Position numbers and translations under genes: made by a program. From Rhizobium sophoriradicis (lineage in GTDB: Bacteria > Pseudomonadota > Alphaproteobacteria > Rhizobiales > Rhizobiaceae), in NCBI RefSeq assembly GCF_003939025.1, contig NZ_RQIH01000020.1:1-64000 (forward strand): a stretch of 64,000 nucleotides of DNA, written 5' to 3'. Positions 25,930 to 33,854 of this stretch are shown piece after piece (position 1 is the first letter of the stretch; every line of letters begins with the position of its first letter). The notes beneath the pieces are model-generated. The model had not been told where the DNA came from. It made no database searches and saw only the letters and a program-made list of their open reading frames with translations.

Positions 25930-26922
25930 ATGCTCGATGCGGATCATCTATTAAAACCGATCAGCGACGGCAACGCATGCGGGGATGCTCTCGATTACGA
26001 TTTGAGCTTCCTGGAGCTGGAGATAGCGTCGCATGGCAAGCCGCACCAGCAGATAGGCGACTCCATCGCCACCGGGGAGGCTCCCGATTGGACAGAGGTG
26101 TGGCGGCTTGGCCTCGACCTTTCTGCCCGCACTAAGGATCTAAGAGTCGGCATCTTGCTCACACGATCCGCCCTCAGTCAGTTCGGCTTCTCTGGTCTAA
26201 GTCGGGGGCTTGAGCTGCTCGCGGCCTATGTCGAGCTCTACTGGTCAGAGCTACATCCGCGACCGGATCCAGAAGATGACGAAGATCAGACCGTTCGCCT
26301 CAACGCTCTAGCGAGCCTCTGCGATCTCTCCGGGCTCTTGGCAGAAATACGCCAAGTTCCACTCACCTCCTCCAGGCAATTCGGGACTTTTACGCTCCGC
26401 GATTGGGCTGGTGCGCTACGGTCCCAATCTACGGAAATTGATCGTTCGACCATCGAGCACGCCTTCATCGACACCGATCCACTGCAGCTCGAGCAGATCA
26501 GCACTGGTCTCCACGCCAGCCTGGCAGCCGCCACCCATCTAGACGCGAGTGTTCGGCAGCACGTCGCGAGTGACGAGGCCGTTCGATTCGACCCTCTGAT
26601 AGTGCTACTCACCCAGGCCAAGGATCTGGTCGACGCCCATCGGAAAAGGGCCCAGCCTGCAGCCCCGGCATCTCCATTGCCAGACTCTAGCGAGGCCTCT
26701 TACCCCGAAGTGATCCGCAACCGCGATGACGTTGTCGAAATTCTTGGCCGCATTTGCCACTGGTACCAGGTGAATGAGCCCGCGAGCCCGCTGCCAGCCC
26801 TCCTGGAGCGCGCGCAGCGACTTGTCTCGAAGGACTTCATGGCTCTTATCAAAGAGTTGGCGCCAGAAGGGGTTGCCCAATACCGTTCGATTGCCGGTCT
26901 GGCGGTCGGCGAGGGCACGTGA
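25930..26922 (+). CDS. tssA: T6SS cap/assembly protein TssA (ImpA)
   Basis: TssA guides baseplate assembly and sheath polymerisation. The protein has the ImpA N-terminal domain (LLKPISDGNACGDALDYD, then DLSARTKDLRVGILLTRSAL and LAAYVELYWSELHPRPDPED) and a C-terminal EILGRICHWYQVNEPASPLP and ALLERAQRLVSKDFM region typical of the short-tailed class. I chose ATG 25930, because MLDADHLLKPIS begins like other family members. A start at 25876 would add 18 unrelated residues. First gene of the rightward T6SS arm; its stop overlaps the nominal upstream start of tssB. Intact. Confidence 0.9.
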   Translation: MLDADHLLKPISDGNACGDALDYDLSFLELEIASHGKPHQQIGDSIATGEAPDWTEVWRLGLDLSARTKDLRVGILLTRSALSQFGFSGLSRGLELLAAYVELYWSELHPRPDPEDDEDQTVRLNALASLCDLSGLLAEIRQVPLTSSRQFGTFTLRDWAGALRSQSTEIDRSTIEHAFIDTDPLQLEQISTGLHASLAAATHLDASVRQHVASDEAVRFDPLIVLLTQAKDLVDAHRKRAQPAAPASPLPDSSEASYPEVIRNRDDVVEILGRICHWYQVNEPASPLPALLERAQRLVSKDFMALIKELAPEGVAQYRSIAGLAVGEGT

Positions 26923-26957
26923 CGTGCGCAATCTTCCCTATCAGGAGAGTGGAACAC

Positions 26958-27512
26958 ATGACAAAGGCGAGTAGTCAAAAGTTCATCGCGCGGGTTCGTC
27001 CGCCTCGTGTACAGATCGAATACGACGTCGAGACCTATGGCTCTCAGAAGAAGGTTCAGCTTCCCTTCGTGGTCGGCGTGATGTCCGACCTCGCCGGCAA
27101 TGCTGCCGAGCCGCTTGCCCCTGTCGCGGAGCGCAAGATGATGGAGATCGATATCGACAATTTCGATGATCGGCTCAGATCGCTGAGGCCCAGGGTGGTG
27201 ATGCGGGTGCCGAACCTATTGACTGGAGAAGGCCAACTCGCTGTCGACTTGACGTTCGAGCGGCTCGAAGATTTCTCGCCGGCGGCCGTGGCGCGCAAGG
27301 TCGACAGCCTTAGCAGGCTGCTCGAGGCGCGAACGGAGCTCTCCAATCTGCTGGCCTATATGGACGGGAAGAACGGTGCCGAAGAGTTGCTCACCCACTT
27401 CCTCGCGGATTCGGCACTGCTAAGCGCCCTCGGCAATGGCATGGAGACTGAGAAGCCTGATGCAGTGGTTGCCGCTCCGCCATTGGCATCCCCAGACACA
27501 GAGGAGAACTGA
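26958..27512 (+). CDS. tssB: T6SS contractile sheath small subunit TssB
   Basis: TssB (VipA) forms the contractile sheath with TssC. This 184-aa protein carries the family motifs PPRVQIEYDVETYGS, KVQLPFVVGVMSDLAG and EIDIDNFDDRLRSLRPRV near the N-terminus and a helical C-terminal half with ELSNLLAYMDGKNGAE. The start at 26958 is chosen from the MTKASSQKFIARVRPP pattern and the CAGGAGAG ribosome-binding site about 12 bp upstream. tssC follows after 2 bp. Intact. Confidence 0.93.
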   Translation: MTKASSQKFIARVRPPRVQIEYDVETYGSQKKVQLPFVVGVMSDLAGNAAEPLAPVAERKMMEIDIDNFDDRLRSLRPRVVMRVPNLLTGEGQLAVDLTFERLEDFSPAAVARKVDSLSRLLEARTELSNLLAYMDGKNGAEELLTHFLADSALLSALGNGMETEKPDAVVAAPPLASPDTEEN

Positions 27513-27514
27513 TC

Positions 27515-29002
27515 ATGATGCCTGCAGATGCCACAGATGTACAGGTCGCCACCGTTGATCTCGGCGATTTCACCCGCATGCTTCGATTCGAGTTCAAGAT
27601 CCGCTCGGACCACTCCCGTGACTTGGTGGAGAGTGCCGTCCGAACACTGGCCGAGCAGGCACTTCAAAACACGTCGCTGATCAGCGACGATGTCGTCACG
27701 ACTATCCAAGCAATGATTGCTTCGATCGACCAGAAGCTTTCTGCACAACTCAACGAGATCCTCCATCACGAAAATTTCCAGCGCGTGGAATCAGCTTGGC
27801 GGGGCTTGCATCACCTTGCCAGCAACACCGAAACCGATGAAACGTTGAAGATTCGCGTTCTCCCAGTTTCAAAGGTGGAGATGTCCCGAACTCTGCGGAA
27901 ATATAAGGGTATCACCTGGGATCAGAGTCCGCTATTCAAAAAAATTTACGAAGACGAATACGGCCAAATCGGCGGTGAACCCTATGGCTGCCTGATTGCC
28001 GACTACTATTTCGACCATACCCCACCGGACGTTGAGTTGCTTTCGGGACTGGCGCAGATCGCGGCGGCGAGCCACTCACCGCTTATATCTGCCGTCTCAC
28101 CACATCTGCTGCAGATGGATTCTTGGCGTGAGCTTGCGAACCCGCGTGACATCACAAAAATCTTCCTCACGCCCGAACATGCCCCTTGGCGAGCGTTCCG
28201 CGAGAGCGAGAACTCTCGATACGTGGCCCTGACCTTACCACGCACCCTTGGCCGGCTGCCCTACGGGGCCAAAACCAACCCGGTCGATGAATTCGCCTTC
28301 GAGGAGGACACAGACGGCGGCGACAGCGAGAAATACCTTTGGACGAACGCAGCCTACGCCATGGGCGTAAATATCACGCGCTCGTTCAAGCTCTATGGCT
28401 GGCTCTCCAGAATTCGTGGCGTCGAATCCGGCGGCCTGGTCGAGGGTCTGCCGGTACATACCTTCCGCAGCGACGACGGTGGCGTCGACCTAAAATGCCC
28501 CACTGAGATCGCGATCAGCGACCGCCGTGAGGCCGAACTGTCCAAAAACGGTCTTCTACCGCTGTTGCACCGCAAAAACACGGACCTCGGCGTATTTATT
28601 GGCGCTCAAACTATTAACAAGCCGGTCAAATACGAAGACCCCGACGCGTCAGCGAACGCCGAACTCAGTGCCCGGCTACCCTACATCTTCGCAACCTGCC
28701 GCTTCGCACATTATTTGAAGTGTATGGTCCGGGACAAGATTGGCACGTTCAAGGAGCGCCACGAGGTCGAGGAGTGGCTCAACCAATGGATTCAGGGCTA
28801 TGTCCACCCCTCGCCCGAGCTTGGGAGCGAAGAGAGTAAGGCACAGCAGCCGCTCTCCTCAGCCGAGGTCAAGGTGGAAGAGGTCGAAGATAATCCCGGA
28901 TATTACGTTGCGAGATTTTACATGCGGCCACACTACCAGCTCGAAGGCCTAACCATCTCTTTGAGACTGGTCTCGCGCCTGCCATCCGCCCGCAAGGACT
29001 GA
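27515..29002 (+). CDS. tssC: T6SS contractile sheath large subunit TssC
   Basis: TssC (VipB) is the large sheath subunit. The 495-aa protein has the canonical NFQRVESAWRGLHHL motif near residue 90, then KYKGITWDQSPLFKKIYEDE, EPYGCLIADYYFDH, LTLPRTLGRLPYG, the DYLxWTNAAYAMG-type region (here KYLWTNAAYAMGVN) and a C-terminal PHYQLEGLTISLRLVSRLP. Full length, no damage. It is translated directly after tssB from ATG 27515 (a second ATG follows at once). Confidence 0.95.
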   Translation: MMPADATDVQVATVDLGDFTRMLRFEFKIRSDHSRDLVESAVRTLAEQALQNTSLISDDVVTTIQAMIASIDQKLSAQLNEILHHENFQRVESAWRGLHHLASNTETDETLKIRVLPVSKVEMSRTLRKYKGITWDQSPLFKKIYEDEYGQIGGEPYGCLIADYYFDHTPPDVELLSGLAQIAAASHSPLISAVSPHLLQMDSWRELANPRDITKIFLTPEHAPWRAFRESENSRYVALTLPRTLGRLPYGAKTNPVDEFAFEEDTDGGDSEKYLWTNAAYAMGVNITRSFKLYGWLSRIRGVESGGLVEGLPVHTFRSDDGGVDLKCPTEIAISDRREAELSKNGLLPLLHRKNTDLGVFIGAQTINKPVKYEDPDASANAELSARLPYIFATCRFAHYLKCMVRDKIGTFKERHEVEEWLNQWIQGYVHPSPELGSEESKAQQPLSSAEVKVEEVEDNPGYYVARFYMRPHYQLEGLTISLRLVSRLPSARKD

Positions 29003-29117
29003 GAAAACCCGCAGATGATTGTGCTCCGTTCTCGGCGCCAAAACTCCGGAATAGCTGCCCTGGGCTGGCCGATGCAATCCAGGCCCAATCAGATCAACGA
29101 GAAAAGGAAAGTCCATC

Positions 29118-29651
29118 ATGGCGTTCGACGCGGTTATAAAATTCACGCAAGCGTCCAAGGACGGCATTTTGCCCAAGGGCGAATCTATCATTCTAAAGGA
29201 CGGCATCACCCTAGCGGACGAATGGAGCTTTTCACTCGAAAACAAGCTGAACATTGGGCCTCATACCGCCGGGGCGGGCGCGGGCAAGGCCGAATTCGAG
29301 GTCTTCACTATCAAGAAGCAGGTGGATACGTCATCGCCCTCTCTGTACGTTGCCTGTGGTCGCGGCGCCCACTTCAATAGCGTCGAACTGAAACTTTTCA
29401 AAGCGACGGGGAGCGGACAAGCTACATCAGAATCGAACCTGTTCTTGCACTGGAGTTTCAACATGCTGGTAGTCGAGAAGGTCGAGTGGTCCTATGCGGA
29501 AGACGCCCCCGAGGAGACGATCACATTCCGGTTCGGCGCCTGCAAGGTCATTTATTACAGGCAGGATGAAAAAGGCGCTCTTACCAAAGCTGGCGAGGGC
29601 ATCTGGAACCAAATCGCGAACAGCACCGACTTCAATAGGCTCGTCGGCTGA
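29118..29651 (+). CDS. hcp: T6SS inner-tube protein Hcp (TssD)
   Basis: Hcp hexamers build the tube expelled by sheath contraction. This 177-aa protein shows the Hcp fold signature with an EVFTIKKQVDTSSPSLY segment near residue 58, a LYVACGRGAHFNSVELKLFK block, and the terminal VEKVEWSYAEDAPEETITF and RFGACKVIYYRQD strands. The ribosome-binding site GAGAAAAGGAAAG lies just upstream of ATG 29118. It is about 15 residues longer than the commonest Hcp proteins, as in other rhizobial versions. Intact. Confidence 0.93.
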   Translation: MAFDAVIKFTQASKDGILPKGESIILKDGITLADEWSFSLENKLNIGPHTAGAGAGKAEFEVFTIKKQVDTSSPSLYVACGRGAHFNSVELKLFKATGSGQATSESNLFLHWSFNMLVVEKVEWSYAEDAPEETITFRFGACKVIYYRQDEKGALTKAGEGIWNQIANSTDFNRLVG

Positions 29652-29737
29652 TGGGGCCATCGGCAACCCGGGAATATTCGGGGCTGCGCGCGAAAACGAC
29701 GGATCGACTCGTCGCTATTGCACCTGGAGATTGTAAC

Positions 29738-30241
29738 ATGGGCAGAGATGTTAAGCGGGATCTCGTGCAACCATCCCTCCTGGACCGGCTTACGGACGAT
29801 GAGCCGCGCAGCTCGTGTGAAGCGCAGGACAAGCGCAGCTTCTCTGTTCGCCAACTGGAAGAGGTGATTCTACGCGATGTTTCCTGGTTGTTGAACACCA
29901 ATCAACTGGGTGCAACCGTAGATCTACAAGCGTACCCTCACGTAGCGGCCAGTGCACTTAATTATGGTGCCTGGCCTCTCAGCGGACAAATTCGCGAAGG
30001 CATGGATAAGAGCGCATTGCGCGAAGCGATAATCGAGAGCCTTCAGCGCTTTGAGCCGCGTCTCTTACCGGACACCCTGAAGGTCACGGTCCTGGACGAT
30101 GGTCAGGGTTGCGGCACTTTTCGCTTTAGGATCGAAGCCGATCTGTGGGCGCAGCCATTGCCGGTGCGAATGGTGATGCGTACGGAGGTAGATTCCGAGC
30201 TCGAATCCGCCCGCGTTCATCTCGGTACAGAGATAAGCTGA
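29738..30241 (+). CDS. tssE: T6SS baseplate protein TssE
   Basis: TssE is a gp25-like wedge component of the baseplate. Family features are QPSLLDRLTDDEP at the start, LEEVILRDVSWLLNTNQ, then DLQAYPHVAASALNYG and REAIIESLQRFEPRLLPDTL. The open frame begins at 29651, but ATG 29738 (MGRDVKRDLVQPSLLDRL) matches the family N-terminus and is preferred. Its TGA overlaps the tssF start (TGATGG), so the two are translationally coupled. Intact. Confidence 0.9.
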   Translation: MGRDVKRDLVQPSLLDRLTDDEPRSSCEAQDKRSFSVRQLEEVILRDVSWLLNTNQLGATVDLQAYPHVAASALNYGAWPLSGQIREGMDKSALREAIIESLQRFEPRLLPDTLKVTVLDDGQGCGTFRFRIEADLWAQPLPVRMVMRTEVDSELESARVHLGTEIS

Positions 30242-32127
30242 TGGATCCCCGGCTCCTGCGACTGTACAACGACGAACTTGCTTATATGCGCGAGATGGGG
30301 GCCGAGTTCGCCCGCGCATTCCCGAAGGTCGCCGCCCGGCTCGGGATGGAATCAGCGGAGGTCGCCGACCCCTACGTCGAGCGGCTTCTGGAAGGCTTCG
30401 CTTTCATGGCGGCGCGGGTGCAATTGAAGCTTCAGTCTCGCTTTCCGGAATTCACCCAGCACCTCCTGGAGATGGTCTATCCGCATTTTCTACCGCCGCT
30501 CCCCTCGATGACGATCGTCCGTTTCGAGCCCGACCAGGATGCCGGACCACTTGAAAATGGATACCTCGTGCCGCGGGAAACCAAGCTTTTGGGCCGTCTT
30601 GCTCCGGGCGCCGTCACACATTGCGAGTTCCGCACGGCCCATGATGTGCATCTCTGGCCAATTGTGGTGAGCGCTGCCGATTATTTTTCGACGCCGGGGC
30701 AGATCGCCGCACTGGATCTTCCGGCCCGGCAAGATGCGAAGGCTGCTTTGCGACTACGCCTTCGCACCACCAATGGCATGCCGTTCAATAAACTCGGACT
30801 AGAGGCTCTCACACTGCACCTAACAGGCCCCGGTGGCATCGGCGCCGCACTCGCCGAACAGCTTCTCGGTGACGCATGCAATATCATAGCCCGTCCGGTC
30901 GGCCGGCCTATCCCTTGGCAGGAAAAGATTCCGGTTCATGCGCTGCAGCAACGCGGTTTGGAGCCGAGCTGTGCTCTCCTGCCCGAGGTGCCACGCTCTT
31001 TCGACGGGTACCGTCTCCTACAGGAGTATTTCGCCCTCGCGGAGCGGACGTTGTTCGTCGAGGTTAGCGGGCTGGCAGACGCAGTAGCCCTGTCAACTGC
31101 CGAGACCCTTGAGATCGTCTTCGCACTCAGACGAGTCGAGCCACGGCTGGAACGACAGCTCGGACCCCAAAATATCGTTCTCTTCGCAACGCCCGCGATT
31201 AATCTCTTCGAACGCCAGGCAGATCTCGTCCACGTGAGCGACAAGAACACCGAGCATCATGTGATTGTTGACAGGATGAGGCCGCTCGACTTTGAGGTCC
31301 ACTCGATCCTCGAAATGAGCGGAGACGGGGCGAAAAACGAAGCGGCTCCCGTGAGGTTCTACCCGTTCTATAGCATCAGCGCGCACGGTCAGGAGGAGCA
31401 GCATTCCAGATACTACGCGATCCGCCGGGAGCAGCGCCTCATGTCGGAGCACCAGCGTCTAAATGGCGCGCGGACTGGCTACATCGGCAGCGAAACGTTC
31501 GTTTCTCTAGTTGATCGCCAGGCGGCTCCTTATTCGGCGGAACTCCGGCATTTGTCTGTAAACTGCCTGTGCTCGAACCGGGATCTGGCGCTGCTGCTGC
31601 CGATCGGCCGGGACAAGACAGACTTCACCCTGGAAATCGGCGCTCCAGTTACCGCCACCCGGTGCGTATCGCCCCCGAGCCGACCGCGCCACTCCTTCGC
31701 CAATGGCGATATCACCTGGCGATTAATTAGCCATCTTTCACTGAACTACCTCTCGATCAGCAATTCCGATAGGAACGACCACCGGGGCGCAGAAGCGCTG
31801 CGTGAACTCCTCCGCCTCTACGTCGATCCAGTCAATGCCTTCGCCTCACGGCAGATCGACGGGATCCGGGAGATTCGGTCCAGGCCTGCGGTCAGGCGAT
31901 TGTCCAGCGGTGGACAAGCCGCCGTAGCACGTGGGATTGAGGTTGGTATCATCCTGGACGAAGCGGCCTTCGAAGGCGTTGGCATCTTTCCGCTCGCCTC
32001 CGTGCTCAACCAGTTCTTCGCGAAATACGTATCCATCAACAGCTTCACCGAGATGGTCGTCTCGACGCTACAGCGCGGGGAGGTAATGCGATGGCCGACG
32101 ATGGCCGGCCGCCGGGCGATCCTTTGA
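30241..32127 (+). CDS. tssF: T6SS baseplate protein TssF
   Basis: TssF (ImpG/VasA) is the main baseplate wedge protein. The protein begins MDPRLLRLYNDELAYMREMG, followed by EFARAFPKVAARLGM and DPYVERLLEGFAFMAARVQ, standard for the family. Later FPEFTQHLLEMVYPHFLPPL and the C-terminal GVGIFPLASVLNQFFAKYVS, NSFTEMVVSTLQRGEVMRWP are conserved. ATG 30241 is chosen from this N-terminus and the overlap with tssE. The 3' end overlaps tssG by 37 bp. Intact at 628 aa. Confidence 0.93.
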   Translation: MDPRLLRLYNDELAYMREMGAEFARAFPKVAARLGMESAEVADPYVERLLEGFAFMAARVQLKLQSRFPEFTQHLLEMVYPHFLPPLPSMTIVRFEPDQDAGPLENGYLVPRETKLLGRLAPGAVTHCEFRTAHDVHLWPIVVSAADYFSTPGQIAALDLPARQDAKAALRLRLRTTNGMPFNKLGLEALTLHLTGPGGIGAALAEQLLGDACNIIARPVGRPIPWQEKIPVHALQQRGLEPSCALLPEVPRSFDGYRLLQEYFALAERTLFVEVSGLADAVALSTAETLEIVFALRRVEPRLERQLGPQNIVLFATPAINLFERQADLVHVSDKNTEHHVIVDRMRPLDFEVHSILEMSGDGAKNEAAPVRFYPFYSISAHGQEEQHSRYYAIRREQRLMSEHQRLNGARTGYIGSETFVSLVDRQAAPYSAELRHLSVNCLCSNRDLALLLPIGRDKTDFTLEIGAPVTATRCVSPPSRPRHSFANGDITWRLISHLSLNYLSISNSDRNDHRGAEALRELLRLYVDPVNAFASRQIDGIREIRSRPAVRRLSSGGQAAVARGIEVGIILDEAAFEGVGIFPLASVLNQFFAKYVSINSFTEMVVSTLQRGEVMRWPTMAGRRAIL

Positions 32128-33317
32128 TTTCGGGGGCACTCGGCGACTTCCTAAGCTCGCTCAGGGCCGAACCGCATGCCTGCGACTTCTTCCAGGCTCT
32201 GCGGCGGATCGATGCAATCTGCTCAGATCGGCCTCGGCTGGGAGAATCGAGCGGTCCCAGCCTGGATCGCGTGCGGATCGCCCAGCAGCCCTCCCTTGCA
32301 TTTCCGCCTCGATCGATCGCGGGCGTGACTGCGCACGAGCAGAACGACCCCGTAATCTCCACCTACGCCTTCGGCTTGTTTGGACCCCACGGTCCCCTCC
32401 CATTGCATCTGACGGAGTACGCCCTTCTCCGGCAGCACAACGCCGCGGATGAGACGCTGATCCGATTTGCTGATACCTTTCATCATCGAATGGCCTCGTT
32501 CTTCTTCCGCGCATGGGCGGAGGGCGAACCGACCGTGAGCTATGACAGGCCACAAGAAGATCGATTTGCCCTTCAGCTCGGCGCGCTAGCCGGCTTCGGG
32601 ATGACCTCCCTGCGCGCGCGGGATGCTATGCCTGATCTGGCCAAACTCCACTTCACCGGCCGTCTCGCCTCACACACCCGCAACGCCGAGGGGCTCGCTG
32701 CCATCCTCGCCAGCTTCGTCGAGGCGCCGGTTGATATCCGTGAATTTGTCCCAAAATGGGTGGATCTGCCCCGCATATCGCTCTGCCTCCTGGGCCGCGA
32801 CCCGGCCACGGGCACGCTGAACGGCAACGCTATTGCAGGTGCGAGGGTCAGAGTGTGGCACCATCGGTTCCGACTCATTGTGGGTCCCCTCAGCCTGGCT
32901 CATTACGAATCGCTTCTGCCCGCAGCTCCCGGCCTTAAGTCGATAGCGGAGATCATCTGCAACTACCTTGGAGATGAACTTGACTGGGAGATTAACCTCG
33001 TTCTCCGTCAGGAGCAGGTCCCGGAAGTGCAGTTGGGTCGCTGCGGCAGACTCGGATGGTCCAGTTGGATGGGCAAGCGGAAAACGCGCCAGCACGCCGA
33101 TGACTTGACGACTACCCCGACTGACCGGGGCCCACCGGCTCCCGCATGGCACTCTCCTGAAACGGACATCCATGATGCGGCGGGCCCGCTCGACCTTCTT
33201 TTCGGGCGGGGAGAAGATCTCCTTGGCGAGATCGATCTGGAACGGATGAATGGCCCACGTAACCTCGATACCAAGTGCGGCGGCACGGCGGGCGGCGGCT
33301 TGGAAGGCCCGTTATGA
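32091..33317 (+). CDS. tssG: T6SS baseplate protein TssG, with unusual C-terminal extension
   Basis: TssG (ImpH/VasB) completes the baseplate wedge. Recognisable regions are ACDFFQALRRIDAICSDRPR, VRIAQQPSLAFPPRSI, TYAFGLFGPHGPLPLHLTEY, FFRAWAEGEPTVSYDRP and, near the end, LGRCGRLGWSSWMGKRK. In most family members the protein ends some 20 residues after that last motif (about 340 aa). Here the frame continues for roughly 60 further residues rich in Pro and Gly, giving 408 aa. The terminal TGA overlaps an ATG (ATGA, 33314-33317) that begins the tssH remnant, so the extended form may be the ancestral gene end or a product of rearrangement. Confidence 0.88.
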   Translation: MADDGRPPGDPLISGALGDFLSSLRAEPHACDFFQALRRIDAICSDRPRLGESSGPSLDRVRIAQQPSLAFPPRSIAGVTAHEQNDPVISTYAFGLFGPHGPLPLHLTEYALLRQHNAADETLIRFADTFHHRMASFFFRAWAEGEPTVSYDRPQEDRFALQLGALAGFGMTSLRARDAMPDLAKLHFTGRLASHTRNAEGLAAILASFVEAPVDIREFVPKWVDLPRISLCLLGRDPATGTLNGNAIAGARVRVWHHRFRLIVGPLSLAHYESLLPAAPGLKSIAEIICNYLGDELDWEINLVLRQEQVPEVQLGRCGRLGWSSWMGKRKTRQHADDLTTTPTDRGPPAPAWHSPETDIHDAAGPLDLLFGRGEDLLGEIDLERMNGPRNLDTKCGGTAGGGLEGPL

Positions 33318-33850
33318 CAAGCATCGGAAGCTCGACTCTCTTCAGTAAGCTCAACGCAAACTGCAATGGGACCGCCAAGGCCCTTTGCAAAATTCGCCGT
33401 GACGCCTCTTTGGAACGTTCTCGCCATTTTGACGCCCTTGAGGCTTCAGCAGCGGAGAGGCCGATCGAGCCGACGATCGCGGCGAAACTCGACCACCGTG
33501 GTTGTCCGCTCGGGCGCTGCGCCCTGGGCCTGGTTGAATCTTCCAGGAGACACGTCGTCGCTAGCACCGCCGGAATCCGCCGACTCATCGATGTTACAAG
33601 GCCGCATGGCGAGATTTGGGTGGGACTTAGCGTGGGTGAGTTCCAAGAGACCCACACGCTTTCTTCGCCCCGCCCTCCCCCGCTTGGCTCTGACGATGCG
33701 GGCCAGCAAGACATCTTGGCTGAGCAACGGTCGGCGATTTCGATGCACGAAATAAACGCTTTTCTGCATCTTCGCCGATGGCTTCGGCAGCATCCTACTC
33801 ACGCCATCGGGCGCAACCGCGCCTTCTCATCAAATCTGCGGAACACACAC
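33314..33850 (+). pseudogene. tssH: Probable tssH (clpV) relic
   Basis: TssH (ClpV) is the AAA+ ATPase that recycles contracted sheaths, normally 850-900 aa. Here a frame starts in ATGA overlap with tssG and reads MTSIGSSTLFSKLNANC, like the ClpV N-terminus (ALFGKLN...). It then continues with KALCKIRRDASLE in a CK-R-NPYVEL-like position. About 300 bp further the same frame has GEFQETHTLSS, resembling the SEFQEAHTVS motif of the second AAA+ domain. Walker motifs and some 700 codons are missing and frames alternate. The remnant lies exactly where tssH is expected between tssG and vgrG. The assignment is by eye and tentative. Confidence 0.45.
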
Positions 33851-33854
33851 CACC

